From CAZIMM01 sp964540415 (GTDB taxonomy: Bacteria > Bacillota > Clostridia > Oscillospirales > Acutalibacteraceae), in NCBI GenBank assembly GCA_964540415.1, contig CAZIMM010000052.1, positions 1 through 14,028 on the forward strand: a stretch of DNA of 14,028 bases, read 5' to 3'. This document shows, piece after piece, positions 7,312-13,148 of the stretch (position 1 is the stretch's first letter; each line of letters begins with the position of its first letter). The notes below the pieces were generated by a model. The model worked only from the letters and a program-made list of their open reading frames with translations, was not told the DNA's origin and did no database searches. Both the position numbers and the translations under genes were made by a program.

Positions 7312-8286
7312 ATTTTTCTTTTGTTTTACTCCTGAGAGAGGATTGAGTTCGGCTGCTTTTTCAAGCTGTTCGGAAGCAACATGAGTGTAAATCTGTGTGG
7401 TTCCGAGATTTTCATGACCCAGCATTTCCTTGATGAGAAGAATGTCAACTTTTCCGTAACGGTACATGAGCGTAGCCGCTGTGTGACGCAGCTTATGTAC
7501 AGAAAAGCCATAGTCGGAAAGTCCGGATTTTTNNNNNNNNNNGTTGACAATGTATTGAACCGTTTTCGGACTGATTCTTTTGTTGAGCCGACTGATAAAC
7601 AGCGCGTCTTTGTCCTTGACTCCGTCAACCGGACGCACCGTAAGATAAGATTTAAGTGCATTTTCACACGCATCGTTTAGATATACAATGCGTTCCTTGC
7701 TGCCTTTGCCGACAACACGCATTGAACGGTCCTGTCTGATTGAAGAAATATTTATGTCTACAAGCTCTTGCAAGCGAAGGCCGCAATTGAGAAAAAATGT
7801 CAAAATGCAATAATCACGTTCTTTGTATTCACCGTCAACACAGTCAAGTAAATTAATGCTTTGCTCAAGTGAAAGATACTTGGGCAATCTTTTTTTTATT
7901 GCCGGAGATTCAAGCTCACGCATAGGATTTTCGGCAATATATCCCATTCTGGTTATATATTTATAATATCCGCGAATTGCCGAAACTTTGCGAGCACGTG
8001 TTGTGGAATTGTTTTTTCGTTCAGTCTGACAATGAGCCAAAAATGTATTCACGTCATCGATTGTGATCTTTTCAATAAAACCGTAATCCAAATCAGTTAT
8101 GTCTATTTCATCAGGATTTAAGTTTTTTAATGAATTGTTTTTTTTGCTCTTAACAAACTGCAAAAAGAACTGCAGATCAGAAGCATATTGTTCAACTGTC
8201 AGTTTTGAGCGGTTTTTGATTGCCAACAAATAGTTGAGGTATTTTTCAACACTTATCGGCAGATTGGTTTGAAAATCCTTTTTCAT
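7294..8286 (-). CDS. Xer-type tyrosine recombinase
   Basis: Site-specific recombinase of the XerC/XerD family, whose usual role is resolving chromosome dimers at dif. The catalytic set is visible: R171 in N-C-G-L-R-L-Q-E-L, K197 in G-K-G-S-K-E-R, H264 and R267 in H-K-L-R-H-T, H291 in L-G-H-E-N-L-G and Y300 in T-Q-I-Y-T-H-V. An N-terminal SAM-like core-binding domain precedes it, with a lysine/asparagine-rich insertion at about 46-74, which makes the protein 330 residues instead of about 300. I choose ATG 8286 because the promoter predicts transcription from about 8325, so the ATG there cannot be used; the binding site AAAGAG is weak. Four residues are hidden by the 10-N gap at 7533-7542. XerC or XerD cannot be decided; proximity to spoIIM favours XerD. 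Confidence 0.88.
   Translation of the reverse strand: MKKDFQTNLPISVEKYLNYLLAIKNRSKLTVEQYASDLQFFLQFVKSKKNNSLKNLNPDEIDITDLDYGFIEKITIDDVNTFLAHCQTERKNNSTTRARKVSAIRGYYKYITRMGYIAENPMRELESPAIKKRLPKYLSLEQSINLLDCVDGEYKERDYCILTFFLNCGLRLQELVDINISSIRQDRSMRVVGKGSKERIVYLNDACENALKSYLTVRPVDGVKDKDALFISRLNKRISPKTVQYIVNXXXXKSGLSDYGFSVHKLRHTAATLMYRYGKVDILLIKEMLGHENLGTTQIYTHVASEQLEKAAELNPLSGVKQKKNSEEKP
7533..7542. other. Assembly gap of 10 N inside the recombinase gene
   Basis: Ten unknown bases. The reading frame continues correctly across them, and the four masked residues fall where Xer proteins typically carry a short stretch such as K-Y-L-K before K-S-G-L, so the gap length is probably close to the truth. 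Confidence 0.95.
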
Positions 8287-8331
8287 TATATCAGCTCTTT
8301 CACTCCCCTCAACTATACAAAACATTTATTT

Positions 8332-8360
8332 AGTATAATTCACTGTGATTTTTTGTGCAA
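8332..8360 (-). promoter_or_regulatory. Sigma-A type promoter for the Xer recombinase
   Basis: Read on the minus strand: TTGCAC (8360-8355), a 17-bp spacer, TATACT (8337-8332). The predicted start is near 8325, about 40 nt before the chosen ATG at 8286. Confidence 0.65.
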
Positions 8361-8407
8361 CTGTTACAAATCGCCCTTTTTACATTTTACCACGCTTTTT
8401 TATCACC

Positions 8408-8485
8408 GTCAAATAAAAAATAACCTCCCCCGTTGAATAGCCGCAACAAGAAAAGGTTATTTATAAAGGAGTTTTCACTCCCTTA
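8408..8485 (-). ncRNA. Candidate small RNA of about 75 nt, own promoter and terminator
   Basis: Between the glycosidase stop and the recombinase promoter, the minus strand carries a complete promoter (8491-8519) followed by two hairpins and a U-tract, with no credible ORF. The first hairpin pairs AAGGGAGU with ACUCCUU (one bulged G) around a GAAA tetraloop. After a short linker comes a long terminator-like hairpin: AAAUAACCU pairs with AGGUUAUUU, and CUUGUUG pairs with CAACGGG inside it, closed by the loop CGGCUAUU. UUUAUUU follows. The form resembles the short antisense RNAs of Firmicutes type I toxin systems, but no toxin ORF was found opposite it, so the role is unknown. It could instead be a read-through terminator of the upstream operon plus a chance promoter. 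Confidence 0.55.
8411..8463 (-). terminator. Intrinsic terminator of the small RNA and of the pncB-glycosidase operon
   Basis: A two-part stem (8454-8462 with 8418-8426, plus an inner seven-pair stem) is followed on the minus strand by TTTTTTATTT. It lies downstream of the glycosidase stop and upstream of the recombinase promoter, so it insulates the two units. On the plus strand the T-tract is poor. Confidence 0.8.
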
Positions 8486-8490
8486 ATTAC

Positions 8491-8519
8491 AATATATCAA
8501 AAATGCCTGAAGCTGTCAA
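8491..8519 (-). promoter_or_regulatory. Near-consensus sigma-A promoter of the small RNA candidate
   Basis: Minus strand: a perfect TTGACA (8519-8514), a 17-bp spacer, and TATATT (8496-8491). The predicted start is near 8484, directly ahead of the GAAA-tetraloop hairpin. This is one of the two best promoters in the window. Confidence 0.7.
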
Positions 8520-8543
8520 GAGAAAAAATGTTATACAACAAAC

Positions 8544-10280
8544 TCATTCCTCAATACACGCCTTTGCCTGTGTGGCTGCCTTAATTCTTGCATAGCTCTC
8601 GTCAGAGAACTTTTTCTTTCTGTCGTAGGTATAGAGACCGTTCTGCTCCTGCTCAACGTCATAAATCTGTGTGTAACACAGTGCACAACAGTATTTGCAC
8701 TCCAGTAAGGCCGTGGTCAAGCCGACAATTCTTTCGATAACCTCAGTCTCGGTTTTAGGTGTGTTTCCGTAACCCCAGCCCTCAGTCTTCCCGGGCGCCC
8801 ACCATGTTCCGCCGTATTCACTGACAAAATAAGGTTGACCGTTGTAGCTTTGACGGTCAGGGAAAGTTACAAAAACCTCTCCGTCGGCAGCATCGAGCAT
8901 TTCTCTGAGCTTCTCAGGGTCTTGCTCATAGCAGTGTGTGTCAAAAATATCTGTGACAACATGATAGTTTCCGCTCGTGTCAATTACGGGGCGCGTTCTG
9001 TCAACTGACTTTGTGACATTATATACCATTTCAAGTGTTCTGGGATCCTGCCTTGAACGCTTTTCACCGAAATCCCATGTTTCATTGAACGGACACCAGC
9101 CGACAATTGCGGGATGGCTGTAATCACGCTTCATTGTTTCCAGCCATTCTGGCAAAGTTGCCGCAACGCTCTCGAGCTCAGAACAATCCAGTCCCCAGTT
9201 TGCAAACTCTCCCCAAAGAATATATCCGAGCTTATCAGCCCAATAAATATAGCGTTCTTCAAACACACGTTCATGCATTCTTGCTCCGTTGAAGCCCAAA
9301 GCCTGCGAAAGCAAAATATCATTTTTCAAATCTCCGTCGGTCGGAGCTGTGTAAATGCCATCCGGATAAAAGCCCTGGTCGAGAACAAGCCTTTGAAACA
9401 CTTTTACACCGTTGATGCAAATTGCTCCGTTATTGATTGACACCGTGCGCAAGCCGAAATAACCCTTTGCACTGTCAATCACCTTGCCGTTCTTTTTCAA
9501 AGTGTATTCAATTTCGTAGAGTCCGCCCTTGTTCACTTCCCAAAGGTGCGCCTCTTTCAAATTGAGAGTTGTAATAACAGTGTTGCAATCGGCATATACC
9601 GTGCACTCCCCTGCCGCCTTGCCTTCATAAAAAGCAGCCAGCTCAAGTGTGACGCCGTCAAGCGGACCGACAATTTGTGCCTCAACGTTCACAACTCCGC
9701 TCAGCTGTGCCGTGTCAATTCTCACACTGCCGATATATGTATCCGAAACCTGCTCAATCCAGACGGTCTGCCATATACCTGTTGTTCTCGTATAATGGCA
9801 TCCGGCGGAATAGAATTTGTTCGACTGCTTGCCCATGGGCTGTTTGCCTATAATCATCGGGTCAAATGCATAAACGCATACCGTGTTTGAACCGTCAATA
9901 ACAGCATCGGTAATGTCAAAGCAGAATGATGAGTAGCCGCCCTTGTGATAGCCGACCTTAGTCTTATTTATCCATACAGTGCATTCATAATCAACTGCGC
10001 CGAAGTGCAAAAGTGTGCGTCCACTCCCCTTCTGCAGATTGAAAGAACGTTTGTACCATACGCTGCGCATAAAGTCCTTGTATTCAATCCCCGAGAGCTT
10101 GCTTTCAGGGCAAAAAGGCACATTTATCTTCTGGGAAAATGAGCTGTCGCTTTTATATAACTCTCTTTCCACTCCGCTGGAACCGAAGTCAAATTCAAAT
10201 TCCCACTCTCCGTTGAGATTCAAAAAGCTTTCTCTTTCAAATTGCGGTCTCGGGTATTCCGGGCGCGGTGTGCTGTTCAT
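8544..10280 (-). CDS. Family 2 glycoside hydrolase, substrate unresolved
   Basis: Retaining exo-glycosidase of family GH2, probably cytoplasmic because no signal peptide is visible. The 578 residues divide into an N-terminal sugar-binding-like jelly roll (about 1-175), an immunoglobulin-like domain (about 180-280) and a TIM barrel (about 285-578). The acid/base is E400 in W-C-P-F-N-E-T-W-D and the nucleophile E488 in F-V-S-E-Y-G-G. The start is ATG 10280, with GGAGG (10293-10289) 8 nt ahead; an in-frame ATG at 10295 lies on that binding site and is rejected. The N-x-K-G motif that marks true beta-glucuronidases is absent (the equivalent stretch reads E-Q-N-G-L-Y-T-Y-D-R-K), so beta-galactosidase or a related activity is more likely. 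It follows pncB by 17 nt in what looks like one transcript. Confidence 0.88.
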   Translation of the reverse strand: MNSTPRPEYPRPQFERESFLNLNGEWEFEFDFGSSGVERELYKSDSSFSQKINVPFCPESKLSGIEYKDFMRSVWYKRSFNLQKGSGRTLLHFGAVDYECTVWINKTKVGYHKGGYSSFCFDITDAVIDGSNTVCVYAFDPMIIGKQPMGKQSNKFYSAGCHYTRTTGIWQTVWIEQVSDTYIGSVRIDTAQLSGVVNVEAQIVGPLDGVTLELAAFYEGKAAGECTVYADCNTVITTLNLKEAHLWEVNKGGLYEIEYTLKKNGKVIDSAKGYFGLRTVSINNGAICINGVKVFQRLVLDQGFYPDGIYTAPTDGDLKNDILLSQALGFNGARMHERVFEERYIYWADKLGYILWGEFANWGLDCSELESVAATLPEWLETMKRDYSHPAIVGWCPFNETWDFGEKRSRQDPRTLEMVYNVTKSVDRTRPVIDTSGNYHVVTDIFDTHCYEQDPEKLREMLDAADGEVFVTFPDRQSYNGQPYFVSEYGGTWWAPGKTEGWGYGNTPKTETEVIERIVGLTTALLECKYCCALCYTQIYDVEQEQNGLYTYDRKKKFSDESYARIKAATQAKACIEE

Positions 10281-10297
10281 GTGTTTTTCCTCCATAA

Positions 10298-11761
10298 TTA
10301 TTTGAGTAAATAGTTTTTCTCACTGAGAAGACGTTCTTTTTCATCCCACAGCTTCTGAGAAAGGTCAACATAGTAATTGTGCGGGTTTTCAAAACGCAAT
10401 ACCTCATCCCAAAGCGTTGCAACCTGTTGGGAGCAGTAGCTTCGGATGCTGTCAATATCCGGAGAACTGTAAACCTTTTCGCCCTTGTCAAAAAGCTGAA
10501 CAAAAAGCGGCTTTGCCGTAAAATCTGTGATAAGTTTGCGTTTCCATGTGTAGTCCGGGTCAAAAATCTCATATGGCTCGCTGTCGTCAATAACCTCATC
10601 GCGAAGAGTGATTACATCAGCAATTGCCTTGCCGGTTTCATTGTCGAAAAGTCTCCACGGCTTTTTGAAACCCGGCGTTGTTATTTTGGAAACGTTCTCG
10701 CTGATTTTGATTTTCGGAACAAGCTGACCGTTCTTTTCAACGGCGCTTAGCTTATAGACACCGCCGAAAACCGGAGCAGAAGAAGCAGTTATAAGCCTTT
10801 CACCGACACCGAAAGAATTGATTTCCGCACCTTGATTGAGCATATCACGAATAATATATTCATCCAGTGAGTTAGAAGCTACGATTCCGCAATCTTCAAA
10901 GCCGGCCACGTCAAGCATTTTTCTGGCTTTTTTGGAAAGATAGGTTATGTCTCCGCTGTCAATGCGAATCCCTTTCGGACGATATCCTTTGGGAAGAAGT
11001 TCACGTCTGAATGCTTCAATTGCATTCGGAATGCCGGATTTCAGGACATTATATGTGTCAACCAAAAGTGTGCAATTGTCCGGATACTCCCTGGCATATG
11101 CGCAGAAGGATTCAAGCTCACTGTCAAACATCTGCACCCAACTGTGTGCCATTGTTCCCAGAGCCGGAATGCGGAAGTCACGTTCGCTCAAAGCGCAGGC
11201 AGTTCCGACACATCCGCCGATATATGCAGCGCGTGCGCCGTAAATAGCGCCGTCAAAGCCCTGTGCACGCCGCGAACCGAATTCCATAACCGGTCTGCCG
11301 TGCGCAGCGCGTACAATGCGGTTTGCTTTGGTTGCAATAAGACTTTGATGGTTGATGCAAAGCAAAACCATTGTTTCAACAAGCTGTGCCTGAATTACGG
11401 GACCTTTGACGGTTATGATTGGCTCAGACGGAAAAATTGGAGTCCCCTCCGGAATCGCCCAAACATCACAGCTGAACTTGAAATTTGACAGATAGTTCAG
11501 GAAATCGTCGCGCAGACCCTTTTGACGAAGCATCTCGATATCCTGCTGTGAGAAGCTGAGATTCGACAGATAATCAATGAGCTGTTCAACACCGCACATT
11601 ATTGCAAAGCCGCCGCCGTCGGGAACCTGTCTGAAAAACACGTCAAAAACGCTTACAGTGTCGAGCATATCATTTGCAAAATATCCGTTTGCCATTGTCA
11701 TTTCATAAAAGTCCATAAGAGCTGTCAAATTTCTGGAATTTGCATATTCGTTTATACTCAT
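10298..11761 (-). CDS. pncB: Nicotinate phosphoribosyltransferase
   Basis: Converts nicotinate and phosphoribosyl pyrophosphate to nicotinate mononucleotide, the entry of the Preiss-Handler route of NAD salvage. It has 487 residues, typical of the Firmicutes form. Visible signatures are Y-E-M-T-M-A-N-G-Y-F near the N-terminus, E-F-G-S-R-R-A-Q-G in the substrate pocket, the probable phosphorylated histidine H206 in L-G-T-M-A-H-S-W, and G-I-R-I-D-S-G-D in the phosphate-binding region. The start is ATG 11761, 8 nt after GGGAAG; the in-frame GTG at 11770 overlaps that site. It is the first gene of a pair with the GH2 glycosidase. No convincing promoter is seen in the AT-rich sequence upstream. 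Confidence 0.95.
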   Translation of the reverse strand: MSINEYANSRNLTALMDFYEMTMANGYFANDMLDTVSVFDVFFRQVPDGGGFAIMCGVEQLIDYLSNLSFSQQDIEMLRQKGLRDDFLNYLSNFKFSCDVWAIPEGTPIFPSEPIITVKGPVIQAQLVETMVLLCINHQSLIATKANRIVRAAHGRPVMEFGSRRAQGFDGAIYGARAAYIGGCVGTACALSERDFRIPALGTMAHSWVQMFDSELESFCAYAREYPDNCTLLVDTYNVLKSGIPNAIEAFRRELLPKGYRPKGIRIDSGDITYLSKKARKMLDVAGFEDCGIVASNSLDEYIIRDMLNQGAEINSFGVGERLITASSAPVFGGVYKLSAVEKNGQLVPKIKISENVSKITTPGFKKPWRLFDNETGKAIADVITLRDEVIDDSEPYEIFDPDYTWKRKLITDFTAKPLFVQLFDKGEKVYSSPDIDSIRSYCSQQVATLWDEVLRFENPHNYYVDLSQKLWDEKERLLSEKNYLLK

Positions 11762-11914
11762 CGGATACACTTCCCATTTTCATTTATTTTTAATATTTTG
11801 AAAAAAAGCGGAAATAATAAAAGTAATTTAGAATTACATGATGAAAATAAGATGAAAAAGTTTGCTGTTTACAAATTGTTAATATATCTGTACTAAATAT
11901 CAAATAGAAACATA

Positions 11915-11943
11915 TTGACATTTATATTCAAAACTGGTATAAT
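11915..11943 (+). promoter_or_regulatory. Perfect-consensus sigma-A promoter of the XRE gene
   Basis: TTGACA at 11915-11920, exactly 17 bp, TATAAT at 11938-11943. Both hexamers and the spacing match consensus, which predicts strong basal transcription starting near 11950. It is the strongest promoter in the window. Confidence 0.85.
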
Positions 11944-12028
11944 AACCTTATCAGGTGTACGTGTTTTTGGACACACAACTTGAAGGGCATATATTTTTTA
12001 TACAGTGAGTAATATGCGCTGTAGCCCA

Positions 12029-12038
12029 NNNNNNNNNN
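12029..12038. other. Assembly gap of 10 N flanked by a GCCCA direct repeat
   Basis: The five bases before the gap (12024-12028) and after it (12039-12043) are both GCCCA. The two contig ends may simply overlap by five bases, in which case the gap contains no missing sequence. Confidence 0.9.
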
Positions 12039-12078
12039 GCCCAATCATTCTAATTTAAAAATAAATGGAGGGAAAAAA

Positions 12079-12324
12079 ATGAGAATCAGAAAACAGGCAC
12101 TCGGAGACCGCAACATCGTCGGTGCAAGAGTCGAGCAGCAGAGGAAAAACATCGGCATGAAGCAGAAGGATCTCCTCACTCAGCTTCAGATCAGCGGTAT
12201 CGACCTTAACGCGTCCGGACTTTCCAAGCTTGAGGGTCAGCTTCGTTATGTTACCGACTTTGAGCTTGTCGCTCTTGCAAAAGTTCTCGGTGTAACAATC
12301 AACTGGCTTGTCGGCGAGGAATAA
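12079..12324 (+). CDS. Small XRE-family helix-turn-helix DNA-binding protein
   Basis: An 81-residue protein that is essentially one Cro/C1-type helix-turn-helix domain. The scaffold V-G-A-R-V-E-Q-Q-R-K, M-K-Q-K-D-L-L-T-Q-L (first helices), A-S-G-L-S-K-L-E-G-Q (recognition helix and following turn) and E-L-V-A-L-A-K-V-L-G-V-T-I-N-W-L-V (closing helix) is clear. The stretch between the two core helices (Q-I-S-G-I-D-L-N) is longer than in phage repressors, a variant I recall from many Clostridia. The ATG at 12079 has GGAGGG (12067-12072) 6 nt upstream. It is a single-gene transcript with a perfect promoter, a long leader and its own terminator. There is no sensor domain, so any signal must come from a partner, the leader RNA or protein amount. 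The target is unknown; autoregulation is possible. Confidence 0.9.
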   Translation: MRIRKQALGDRNIVGARVEQQRKNIGMKQKDLLTQLQISGIDLNASGLSKLEGQLRYVTDFELVALAKVLGVTINWLVGEE

Positions 12325-12352
12325 TCAAGTCATTTCTTAACACTCTTGTTTC

Positions 12353-12397
12353 AAAAACAGCGGACGGATAATTAATCTGTCCACTGTTTTTGTTTTA
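12353..12397. terminator. Intrinsic terminator between the XRE gene and nrdG
   Basis: The arms 12353-12369 and 12375-12391 pair over 17 positions with one mismatch and one G-U around a 5-nt loop; T-rich sequence (GTTTTAATT) follows. The stem ends are A5/T5, so on the minus strand the stem also finishes in a T run, and it probably terminates the nrd transcript as well. Confidence 0.88.
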
Positions 12398-12398
12398 A

Positions 12399-12926
12399 TT
12401 AAATGTCGCAGAGAACTGCTCTCCCGTGCTCTAATGATGCCCTTGGGTTAATCGAGCGTTGATTTGATGACCCTCGGAATTTGAGCGACAGTGTTTTCAG
12501 CTTCAGAACGAATTTGCCGTCCATGAGTATATCGGTTTCCTCCAGCAATTCACGCCACTCGGGCTTCTCGGTCATACCGTCCATTAGTTGCTCAATAGTC
12601 CATCCGGAAAAAGTGATGACATTCAGTCCGAGATTGTGAACACAACGTGCAAGCACGGCAAACTGAGCTGCCTGAGAAAACGGCTCTCCCCCGCTCAAGG
12701 TGACACCCGCCAGAAGCGGATTCTTTTTTACTTCGGAAATGATGTTGCCGACATTGCTGTCGTAGCCGCCCTTGAAATCGTGCGTTTGCGGATTCTGGCA
12801 GCCTTCACAGTGGTGAGGGCATCCCTGCGCAAACACGACAAACCTCCATCCTGGGCCGTCAACAACCGACTCTCTGATAACACCCGCAAGGCGGAGAGGA
12901 GTTTGTAAATCCAACTGACCTTCCAT
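12399..12926 (-). CDS. nrdG: Anaerobic ribonucleoside-triphosphate reductase activating protein
   Basis: Radical S-adenosylmethionine enzyme that installs the glycyl radical on NrdD. It has 175 residues. The iron-sulfur ligands are C36, C40 and C43 in G-C-P-H-H-C-E-G-C (the CX3CX2C pattern), preceded by S-V-V-D-G-P-G-W-R and followed by the S-adenosylmethionine-binding L-S-G-G-E-P-F at 78-84. The C-terminus has the family-like L-K-F-R-G-S-S-N-Q-R. The ATG at 12926 shares its A with the TAA stop of the upstream small gene (TAATG), and the binding site AGAAGG lies inside that gene only 4 nt away, so translation is probably coupled. It is the last gene of the nrd locus and ends at a terminator shared with the XRE gene. 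Confidence 0.95.
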   Translation of the reverse strand: MEGQLDLQTPLRLAGVIRESVVDGPGWRFVVFAQGCPHHCEGCQNPQTHDFKGGYDSNVGNIISEVKKNPLLAGVTLSGGEPFSQAAQFAVLARCVHNLGLNVITFSGWTIEQLMDGMTEKPEWRELLEETDILMDGKFVLKLKTLSLKFRGSSNQRSINPRASLEHGRAVLCDI

Positions 12927-13105
12927 TATACCTTCTCAAAATCTCCGTTGCCTGTTCCGATTGAATGCTTAACTCTGTCATTGACCTCGGCAAGCTTTGC
13001 GTCATTAAAATGGTCGAGTGTGCCGACAAGATAGCCGGTTATTCTTCTGATTCTTTCAAACTTTACACCCTCACCAACGAGAGCTGTTGCTTTCTTTGCT
13101 GCCAT
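12926..13105 (-). CDS. Stand-alone 59-residue glycyl-radical domain of anaerobic ribonucleotide reductase
   Basis: A 59-codon ORF beginning M-A-A-K-K-A-T-A-L-V and containing F-E-R-I-R-R-I-T-G-Y-L-V-G-T-L-D, then F-N-D-A-K-L-A-E-V-N-D-R-V-K-H. This matches the extreme C-terminus of NrdD proteins (E. coli R-R-V-C-G-Y-L-G), where the glycine before Y-L is the radical site; here it is G24. It lacks the CxxC zinc pairs that precede this segment in single-chain NrdD. The start ATG 13105 has AAAGGAG about 9 nt upstream, and 43 AT-rich nt separate it from the nrdD stop, so it is a designed gene and not a frameshift remnant. Its stop overlaps nrdG by one base. Inference: NrdG activates this subunit, which then docks on the NrdD barrel. 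Alternatively it could be a spare or regulatory copy. Confidence 0.82.
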   Translation of the reverse strand: MAAKKATALVGEGVKFERIRRITGYLVGTLDHFNDAKLAEVNDRVKHSIGTGNGDFEKV

Positions 13106-13148
13106 AATTGATTATCTCCTTTTAAATATTAATTATTAGTATTCAATA

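Larger units (their letters stand above)
11762..12078. promoter_or_regulatory. 317-nt AT-rich intergenic region with a structured leader for the XRE gene
   Basis: This gap separates divergent pncB and the XRE regulator. The left half (11762-11914) is AT-rich and should hold the pncB promoter, but I could not pick one with confidence. The right half has a perfect promoter (11915-11943) and a leader of about 130 nt. In the leader, GGGCATAT (11985-11992) can pair either through GCATAT with ATATGC (12012-12017) or through GGGC with GCCC (12024-12027), giving mutually exclusive hairpins. A smaller hairpin GTGT/ACAC lies at 11961-11974. A 10-N gap interrupts the leader. No known riboswitch class was recognised and no small ORF was found. 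Confidence 0.5.

Noticed and set aside
7294..8286. The recombinase as an integrase marking a mobile element
   Set aside because: It sits next to spoIIM, a known xerD neighbourhood in Bacillus, with no attachment-site repeats, transposase or cargo genes nearby.
8287..8325. Upstream ATG at 8325 as start of the recombinase
   Set aside because: It falls at the predicted transcription start and has no ribosome binding site.
8344..8418. Plus-strand GTG-started ORF of about 23 codons as a toxin partner of the small RNA
   Set aside because: There is no ribosome binding site, no clear transmembrane pattern, and it runs through the recombinase promoter.
8503..8595. Plus-strand 30-codon ORF beginning M-P-E-A-V-K near the small RNA promoter
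   Set aside because: It lacks a well-spaced binding site and mostly lies antisense to the 3' end of the glycosidase.
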